NCBI GenBank assembly: GCA_013178375.1
Contig: JABLXQ010000021.1
Location: forward strand, 1-64,000
DNA: 64,000 bases
Direction: 5' to 3'
From: Gammaproteobacteria bacterium
Lineage (GTDB): Bacteria > Pseudomonadota > Gammaproteobacteria > Pseudomonadales > Ketobacteraceae
Positions 40,138 to 46,309 of the stretch are shown piece by piece (position 1 is the first letter of the stretch; the number at the start of each line of letters is the position of its first letter). Below the pieces are notes generated by a model. It saw only the letters and a list, made by a program, of their open reading frames with translations, was not told the origin of the DNA and made no database searches. Position numbers and translations under genes: made by a program.

Positions 40138-41688
40138 ATGCAGATGCGCGCCTGGCTATTCCTCGTTTTATTGATGCTGCTGCCGCTGCAGGCGAACGCC
40201 ATCGACCTGAATCTGGAGCGCATGCTGAGCCCGGGCGATCTGAGCCAGGCGCACAGCAAGTACGAAAAAGACTGCAAAAGCTGCCACAGCGATTTCAAGC
40301 AGGAAAATCAGAACGCCTTGTGCGTGGATTGCCACAAGGACGTTGCGCAGGACATCAGCGCCAAAACCGGATTTCATGGCATGAAGCCGGGCATTGCCAA
40401 CAGCGAATGCCGCCTGTGCCATTCCGAACACCAGGGCCTGAAGGCCGACATCGTGCAATTGAATCCGCACGGGTTCCCGCACCAGTTCACGGATTTTCCG
40501 TTGCAGGGGCTGCATCAGCCCGTGGCCTGCAACCAGTGTCATATGGAAGGCAAAAAATTCCGCGAAGCGCCGCAGCAGTGTATCGACTGTCATCGCAAGG
40601 ATGACGTGCACAAGGGCAGTCAGGGCCAACAATGCGCCAACTGCCACTCCGCCGAAGGCTGGCGCAAAACCGTGTTTGACCACAGCAAAACGCTGTTTCC
40701 GCTCAAGGGCGCGCACGGCAATGTGGAATGCAGCCAGTGTCACCGCGGCAGTGATTACAAACAGGCCGAAACCACCTGCGTCAGTTGCCACAAGATCGAC
40801 GACGTGCACCTGAATACCTTTGGCACGCAATGCGATTCCTGTCACAGCACAGAAAAATGGAAATCCGCGCGCTTCAATCACAACCGCGATACGGATTTCC
40901 ACCTCGCCGGTGCACATAGCACACTGCAATGTTCCACCTGCCACAAGCCTGGCACCGTTGCCAAAGAACTGCCACAGACCTGCGTCGGCTGCCATCGCCA
41001 GAACGATGTGCATTTCGGCAAGAACGGCGAGCAGTGTGATCAGTGCCATTCAGTGAACAGCTGGGGCAAGAGCCGGTTTGATCACAGCAAAACCAGTTTC
41101 CCGTTGCGCGGTGCTCACATGAATGCCCAGTGCACTCAGTGCCACCAGGGCAATGTGAATACGCCGATCAAGGACACCACCTGCATTGCCTGTCATGGTG
41201 CGGATGATGTGCACAACAAATCATTGGGTGCGCAATGCCAGCAATGTCACAGCGAATCCGGCTGGCATGACAACGTCCAGTTCGATCATGAGCTGACGCA
41301 TTTTCCCTTGCTGGGCATGCACGCCACTTCGGCCTGTGAGAGCTGTCACGAGAACACCCGGTTTGCGGGTACGGCATCGGCCTGTGTGGATTGCCACCGC
41401 ACGGATGACGCACACAAGGGCAAACTCGGCGACGACTGCGGCAGTTGCCATCATCCAGCCGCCTGGAAAAGCTGGCGTTTCGATCACGACAAACAGACGC
41501 CATTTCCGCTCACGGGCGCGCATCAGGGGCTGGCGTGCGACGGCTGCCACGACCAGACATTGTCGCAGCTCAAGGGTCAGCAGTGTGGCCAGTGTCATCA
41601 GGCGGATGATGTGCACCGTGGCGCCTACGGACGGCAGTGCGATACCTGCCACAATACCCGCGATTTTTCCACGCTTGAAATGAGGTGA
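40138..41688 (+). CDS. Periplasmic 21-heme cytochrome c
   Basis: A 516-residue protein with a signal peptide (LFLVLLMLLPLQANA) and 21 CXXCH motifs, about one heme per 24 residues. From ~residue 120 the motifs are organised as a repeating unit: a CXXCH followed by DVH, a second CXXCH ~11 residues later, then W, FDH, FPLxGAH, and another CXXCH. Each unit carries extra His for bis-His ligation. There is no lipobox or membrane segment, so it is probably a soluble periplasmic wire. Maturation needs a Ccm system encoded elsewhere. It lies between the cytochrome b-like gene and a second multiheme gene. Confidence 0.95.
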   Translation: MQMRAWLFLVLLMLLPLQANAIDLNLERMLSPGDLSQAHSKYEKDCKSCHSDFKQENQNALCVDCHKDVAQDISAKTGFHGMKPGIANSECRLCHSEHQGLKADIVQLNPHGFPHQFTDFPLQGLHQPVACNQCHMEGKKFREAPQQCIDCHRKDDVHKGSQGQQCANCHSAEGWRKTVFDHSKTLFPLKGAHGNVECSQCHRGSDYKQAETTCVSCHKIDDVHLNTFGTQCDSCHSTEKWKSARFNHNRDTDFHLAGAHSTLQCSTCHKPGTVAKELPQTCVGCHRQNDVHFGKNGEQCDQCHSVNSWGKSRFDHSKTSFPLRGAHMNAQCTQCHQGNVNTPIKDTTCIACHGADDVHNKSLGAQCQQCHSESGWHDNVQFDHELTHFPLLGMHATSACESCHENTRFAGTASACVDCHRTDDAHKGKLGDDCGSCHHPAAWKSWRFDHDKQTPFPLTGAHQGLACDGCHDQTLSQLKGQQCGQCHQADDVHRGAYGRQCDTCHNTRDFSTLEMR

Positions 41689-41694
41689 CCGGCC

Positions 41695-42897
41695 ATGGCA
41701 AACCGAATTGCAACGTGGACTCAATCTGTAATGCGTTTGCTGGCGAATGTTTTTTTATTCGGCGGCGTTCTGCTTTGCGGCGCGCTGTTCGGTAATGCCG
41801 CGCAGGCGGCCGATTTCGATCACGATGCCACCCGATTCGAACTGCGCGGCTTTCATGAATATGTGGAGTGCGAAGTCTGTCATGTGAACGGCCGCTTCAA
41901 GGGCACGCCCACCGATTGCTTCGCCTGTCACGGTGGCAGCTCGCAAATCCCCGGCGGCGGCAAGACCCTGAATCACATGTTCACCACCAACGCCTGCGCT
42001 GACTGCCACCGCCCGGACGCCTGGGATTCCGTTACCCGGTTCGACCACAGCCAGACGCAGGGCACTTGCGTGCAGTGTCACAACGGTACCGTGCAACCGG
42101 GCAAGCCAGCCAATCACGTCGTCAGCAGCGATCAGTGCGACAGCTGCCACAACACTATTAACTGGACGATGGCGCGGTTCGATCACGCTGGAATTACTGC
42201 TGCGTGCTCCAGTTGCCACAACAATGTCACGACCACTGGCAAGCCTGGCAATCATGTCATGACCAACGCCGAATGCGACAGTTGCCACACCACCCGCGCC
42301 TGGACACCGGCCGGCTTCGATCACAGCGGCATTACCCAGCCTTGTTCATCCTGCCACAACGGAACGACAGCCACAGGCAAACACCAGAATCACCTGCTGA
42401 CCATGGCCGAATGCGATACCTGTCACATGACCCAGGCCTGGACGCCGGCGAATTTTGATCACGGATCGGTTACGGGCAATTGCTCATCCTGTCATAACGG
42501 CACCACCGCCACGGGCAAGAACAACGGGCATTTTGTGACGAATCGCGACTGTGATTTTTGTCATGTCACCACTCGCTGGTCGCCTGTTACCTACATGCAT
42601 CAAGGCAGCGGCTATCCGGGCAATCACGCGCAGCAACTGGATTGCAACGATTGCCACCAAGGGAATGTGGAAGTGAATGTCTGGACGTTCCCGGCATACC
42701 AACCGGATTGCGCCGGCTGCCATGCCAACAACTTTGTAATGGATTCACATAAAAAAGTGGATTCACCCACCATTCGATACACGGTGAGCGAACTGCGGGA
42801 TTGCACCGGCGCCTGCCACCTGTACAACGACAGCACATTCGGCACCGTGCGCGAATTCCGTACCGGCGAGCACAGGGTTGGCGATGGCGAGTTCTGA
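41695..42897 (+). CDS. Periplasmic multiheme cytochrome c, 13 CXXCH plus one CX3CH
   Basis: A 400-residue secreted protein: a long signal peptide ends near NAAQAA. Thirteen CXXCH motifs are present, and near the C-terminus CTGACH has three residues between the cysteines, an atypical heme site. The central part is a tandem repeat of ~45 residues (NHVMTNAECDSCH, WTPAGFDHSGIT, CSSCHNGTTATGK). It starts six bases after the 21-heme gene, and its last codons overlap the barrel gene by 14 bases. Together they suggest one transcript producing a periplasmic-to-outer-membrane chain. Confidence 0.95.
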   Translation: MANRIATWTQSVMRLLANVFLFGGVLLCGALFGNAAQAADFDHDATRFELRGFHEYVECEVCHVNGRFKGTPTDCFACHGGSSQIPGGGKTLNHMFTTNACADCHRPDAWDSVTRFDHSQTQGTCVQCHNGTVQPGKPANHVVSSDQCDSCHNTINWTMARFDHAGITAACSSCHNNVTTTGKPGNHVMTNAECDSCHTTRAWTPAGFDHSGITQPCSSCHNGTTATGKHQNHLLTMAECDTCHMTQAWTPANFDHGSVTGNCSSCHNGTTATGKNNGHFVTNRDCDFCHVTTRWSPVTYMHQGSGYPGNHAQQLDCNDCHQGNVEVNVWTFPAYQPDCAGCHANNFVMDSHKKVDSPTIRYTVSELRDCTGACHLYNDSTFGTVREFRTGEHRVGDGEF

Positions 42898-44950
42898 GAT
42901 CAATCGCCTGCAGTCGCGCAGCTGGCTGGCGTGGAGGATAGTGCTGACGCTTCTGCTGATGGCGGGGACGGTGCACGCTGCTCCGTCGTGGGTGGAAGGC
43001 ATCAACGTGCTGTATGAAAAACCGGACAACGCCGGCTTTCAGGTTCTGCTGGCGAATGCGTTCCAGATGGCAGCGGTGGAAAGCAACGCCGGCAAGCGCT
43101 GCGGCGTGCGTCTGCAACCAGGATTTTCCCTGCAATCGCAGCAGGAACGGTTCTCGGCGGAAAAGCTGTTGTGGGACGCCACCGCGACATTGCCGCTGGA
43201 AAGCGTGACATCGGAATGGGTGGCCAACCAGCTGTGGGTGCAGCTGTACTTTCAGAACACAGTGAGCTGCACGTTTCAGATCGGCGCCAATCGTCGAACG
43301 CTGCTGGTCACCATCCGCCCGGAAGATTCCGCCGCTACCCAGGCCATCAACCAGCAACTGCAACAGGCAAAGTCCGCACTGGCCCGGGGTGACACCGCAA
43401 GCGCCGTCACAATTTACCGCGCGATCCTGGAACAACCGCCCCATCCCCTGCAGCAGGATGCGCTGGAATATCTGGGTGTCGCGCTGGAACGGCAGCAGGA
43501 TTACGACCGGGCGGCAAAAATCTATCAGGCGTACCTGAATGAATATCCCGACGCAGCCGGCGTGCCTCGAGTGCGCCAGCGATTGGAAGGCATCGCGTTG
43601 ATGCAGGAAGTGCCGCCACCGGAATTACGCAAAGCCAAACCGCAGGCAGAGAAGGAAACCACCCGCTGGTTTGGAGTGCTCAGCAATTCCTACCAGCATT
43701 ACAGTTCCGATCAGGGTGTGGGCGAGTGGGAAAACCTGCAATCGGCCTGGATCACCGACGTGAATCTGAATGGCCGTCATCGCGGTGAAGAAATGGATGT
43801 GAAGGTGCTGGTGTCGGCCGGCTACTGGAACGATTTCAACGACGAAACGCCGGAGCCCGAGCGCCTCAGCACTGCCTATGCGGATGTTTATCACAAGTCC
43901 ACCGGACAGCAGGTGCGCGCCGGCCGCCAGACCACCAACGGCGAAGGCATGCTGGGGCGTTACGATGGCGTGCGTTACAGCAAATCACTCGGGCCGCAAT
44001 ACGCAGTGAACGGCATCTGGGGCCATCCCGTCATTTCCAGTCGCGATATCGAAATCAACAGTGACACCCAGCTCTACGGCCTGAGCCTGGACATCACGCC
44101 ACCGCAATCACGCTGGAAACACAATCTGTTCGTGACGGAACAGACCGTGAACGGCATGCTGGATCGTCAGGCAGTGGGCGGCGAAGTGAATTTTATCGAC
44201 CGGAACCAGAGCTGGCTTTCGTATCTGGATTACGACGTCAACTTCAATGAATTGAACACAGTCATGCTGAACGCCAACTGGTTCGGCGCGGACGAATCCC
44301 ATTATTACGTTGCGCTGGATTATCGGCGCTCGCCGGTGCTCACGCTGTCCAACGCGCTGATCGGGCAGACCCTCACCGAACTTGATCAGCTGACGGCGCT
44401 TGGTTTTACCGACAGCGAACTGGAAGAAGTGGCGCTGGATCGTTCCGCCATCAGCGAGTCGGTTTCTGCGGGTACCAGCCGGCGGTTTCATCCCCATCAT
44501 CGCTGGGCAGTGGATGCCAGCCTGTGGCAACTGTCGGGGCTGGAAGAGTCGGTCGGCGTGCCGGGTTTTGATGGCACTGATCTGGAAACCAATCTGAGCG
44601 TGCAGCTGATTTCCAACGACATCCTGTGGCAACGTGATCTGAGCTGGTTCACCCTGCGTTATGCTGATCTCACCACCAGTCAGTTGTATTCCGTGACAGC
44701 AGAAATACGGGTGCCCATCGACAGCCGCTGGCGGGTGCGGCCGAAACTGCAGATCTATGAGCGCAGTTTCACGGAAGTGGACGGCGCGGAAACGTCGGTG
44801 CAGCCGTTGGTGCGGCTGGAGTATCAGCCCGACAAAGCCTGGAATTTTGAACTGGATGCGGGCGCGGAGTGGCTCAGTTCGGACCAGAACGGCTTTAGCG
44901 TCGAGCGGCTGGATTATCTGCTGTATCTGCGCGGCGACTGGTTGTTCTGA
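42884..44950 (+). CDS. Outer-membrane beta-barrel with N-terminal TPR segment
   Basis: A 688-residue protein started at ATG 42884, overlapping the cytochrome gene. A signal peptide (VLTLLLMAGTVHA) is followed by ~130 residues of mixed fold and a TPR-like segment (~150-230; ARGDTASAVTIYRAILEQ, QQDYDRAAKIYQAYLNEY). From ~260 to the end, alternating polar/aromatic strands form a large barrel with a terminal Phe (LLYLRGDWLF), as expected for Bam-dependent insertion. It could sheath a cytochrome, as MtrB does for MtrA, but no MtrB-type CXXC is seen. Its function is inferred from genomic context only. Confidence 0.8.
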   Translation: MASSEINRLQSRSWLAWRIVLTLLLMAGTVHAAPSWVEGINVLYEKPDNAGFQVLLANAFQMAAVESNAGKRCGVRLQPGFSLQSQQERFSAEKLLWDATATLPLESVTSEWVANQLWVQLYFQNTVSCTFQIGANRRTLLVTIRPEDSAATQAINQQLQQAKSALARGDTASAVTIYRAILEQPPHPLQQDALEYLGVALERQQDYDRAAKIYQAYLNEYPDAAGVPRVRQRLEGIALMQEVPPPELRKAKPQAEKETTRWFGVLSNSYQHYSSDQGVGEWENLQSAWITDVNLNGRHRGEEMDVKVLVSAGYWNDFNDETPEPERLSTAYADVYHKSTGQQVRAGRQTTNGEGMLGRYDGVRYSKSLGPQYAVNGIWGHPVISSRDIEINSDTQLYGLSLDITPPQSRWKHNLFVTEQTVNGMLDRQAVGGEVNFIDRNQSWLSYLDYDVNFNELNTVMLNANWFGADESHYYVALDYRRSPVLTLSNALIGQTLTELDQLTALGFTDSELEEVALDRSAISESVSAGTSRRFHPHHRWAVDASLWQLSGLEESVGVPGFDGTDLETNLSVQLISNDILWQRDLSWFTLRYADLTTSQLYSVTAEIRVPIDSRWRVRPKLQIYERSFTEVDGAETSVQPLVRLEYQPDKAWNFELDAGAEWLSSDQNGFSVERLDYLLYLRGDWLF

Positions 44951-44968
44951 TCCGGATGGACGGACGAC

Positions 44969-45157
44969 TTACTCGTCGTCGCGTCGCGTGCGGATCGAGA
45001 TCGCTTCATCCTCGATGCTGACATCCATCTGGATGGGTTGGCAGCACACCTGGCAATCCTCGATATAGGATTGCTCTGTCACCGAACAATCCACCAGCAC
45101 GGTAAAGGTCTCGCCGCAATAGGGGCACTGCACGGCCTGTTCTTCGAGATGGTTCAT
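44969..45157 (-). CDS. CPXCG-motif cysteine-rich protein
   Basis: A 62-residue protein with CPYCG near the N-terminus and a second cysteine group (DCQVCC), giving a small zinc-ribbon-like site. The family (CPXCG motif-containing) is widespread in gammaproteobacteria and has no known role. ATG 45157 is chosen because AGGAGG lies six to eleven bases upstream. It is convergent with the barrel gene and ends 18 bases after it. Confidence 0.85.
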   Translation of the reverse strand: MNHLEEQAVQCPYCGETFTVLVDCSVTEQSYIEDCQVCCQPIQMDVSIEDEAISIRTRRDDE

Positions 45158-45224
45158 GATGTTCCTCCTGGACGCTGCCTCATTCGTGGAATCCATTCAG
45201 CCTTCGCCAAGTGTCGTCCAATCT

Positions 45225-45296
45225 TCCCGGAGAGTGGAGCTTTATTGGGTGCTGGTCAAAATCTACACTTTTTGAGCCGATGACCACTCTCCGGGA
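45225..45296. repeat. 13-base inverted repeat with 46-base interior
   Basis: TCCCGGAGAGTGG (45225-45237) recurs inverted as CCACTCTCCGGGA (45284-45296). The interior has no symmetry. This could be the termini of a tiny mobile element remnant or a long-loop hairpin. Confidence 0.7.
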
Positions 45297-45323
45297 TGGA
45301 TAAACCCGTCATTCAGGGACAAG

Positions 45324-45352
45324 GAACCCTCTCAGAGCGTGCGAGAGGGTTC
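45324..45352. repeat. 10-bp hairpin
   Basis: GAACCCTCTC (45324-45333) pairs with GAGAGGGTTC (45343-45352) with a 9-base loop. No T-run follows on either strand, so it is not a classical terminator. Confidence 0.6.
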
Positions 45353-45479
45353 TGAAAGAGTGGATTACGCCTGAATGAGTGGAATGGCGGGGACTTTGAG
45401 TGCCGGCCAGGGGACTTTTTCAGCCTGTTGTCACTCGGCGGGAATCAGGGGCCGGCCAGCGGCCCCGACGGGATGGATA

Positions 45480-45959
45480 TCAGGCGGGCTGAGAGGACTT
45501 GGCGCGGCGGGGTGCGGGGAAGCGGGTGGACAGATCGTTATAAATCGCCTCGGCGCCGGGCACCCGGGCCTGGGCGGCGCCTTTCACTGCGCGGTAGAAC
45601 AGCAGGGCGGCCTGATAGGCTTCACTGCCCGCCAGCATCATGGTGTCCTGGATCGCGGTCAGCACCGGCAGCAGCAATTGCTCGTAATCCCGCATCATGT
45701 TCACGGTTTCCATATCCACATCCAGCAGCGACACATCCACATAGGACGGCACCAGCGCGGCGTTCTTGTGCATGTGCTCATGCGTGCGCATGACAAAGGA
45801 CACGGACTTCTCGCCCATCTTGGGCAACTCGTGACGATCGGCCGGGGTGAGGTGCGACAGCTCGTCCAGCAGTTCGGTTCGCAGCTCCAGCGCCAGAGCG
45901 CGGATGCGGGCTTGCTTCTCGGGGGAAAATTGCAGGTGGGAACGGTTTTCCTGGACCAT
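45480..45959 (-). CDS. Hypothetical cytosolic helical protein
   Basis: A 159-residue protein, mostly helical and acidic, without signal peptide or membrane segment. The N-terminal half has charged helices (KQARIRALALELRTELLDEL), and the middle is Met-rich (DMETVNMMRDYEQLLL, DTMMLAGSEAYQAAL). CAGGAG precedes the ATG, supporting the start. I do not recognise a family. It is the last gene with genome-like composition before the lower-GC cassette island. Confidence 0.6.
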   Translation of the reverse strand: MVQENRSHLQFSPEKQARIRALALELRTELLDELSHLTPADRHELPKMGEKSVSFVMRTHEHMHKNAALVPSYVDVSLLDVDMETVNMMRDYEQLLLPVLTAIQDTMMLAGSEAYQAALLFYRAVKGAAQARVPGAEAIYNDLSTRFPAPRRAKSSQPA

Positions 45960-46309
45960 GGTGGTCTCCTGTTTAATTGATAAAAGTTAGTGGGAACAGT
46001 TTTGCTGTTCTTTGAGAGAGACGGTGGGGGCGCAAAAAACTGGGTGGTAAGGCGGGTGCGTTAGGGGGAAAGTGTGAATATTCACGTCTTCTGTGTCGCT
46101 GGGAATTCTTGGTGTATTGGTGCGGCTATTGTTGTTGTGGGGCGCGGATAGGTTTTTGAAGGCAAGTGGACGGGTAATGGTGACGGTTGGACTGCGCTGG
46201 GAAAATGGGGTTTGTATGGTTTATATTCTTGATGAATATGAGCGTGCTGGTTTGGCGGTAGGTTCAATACATAGTTATGCGCATACTGGAATCAAGGAGT
46301 TGAATTAGA
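45960..46309. other. Junction between native DNA and the cassette array
   Basis: About 350 bases without a convincing gene. A short open frame (GTG 46093 to 46308) runs across the presumed cassette boundary and has no ribosome-binding site, so it is not called. GTTATGC at 46274-46280 fits a core recombination site and marks where the array begins. No attI, integrase gene or earlier attC is visible to its left. Confidence 0.5.

Larger units (their letters stand above)
45158..45479. other. Intergenic stretch with two inverted repeats
   Basis: No gene is seen in these 322 bases. They hold the two palindromic structures listed at 45225-45296 and 45324-45352. The gene to the right ends here (minus strand), and the one on the left starts here. 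Confidence 0.5.

Noticed and set aside
41695-41800. Lipobox in the second multiheme cytochrome (VLLCG)
   Set aside because: The residue before Cys is Leu, not Gly, Ala or Ser, and a normal signal peptidase I site (NAAQAA) follows.
46093-46308. Short frame ending just before the ATPase start
   Set aside because: It spans the presumed cassette boundary, uses a GTG without a Shine-Dalgarno and has no family features. Chance is the simpler reading.
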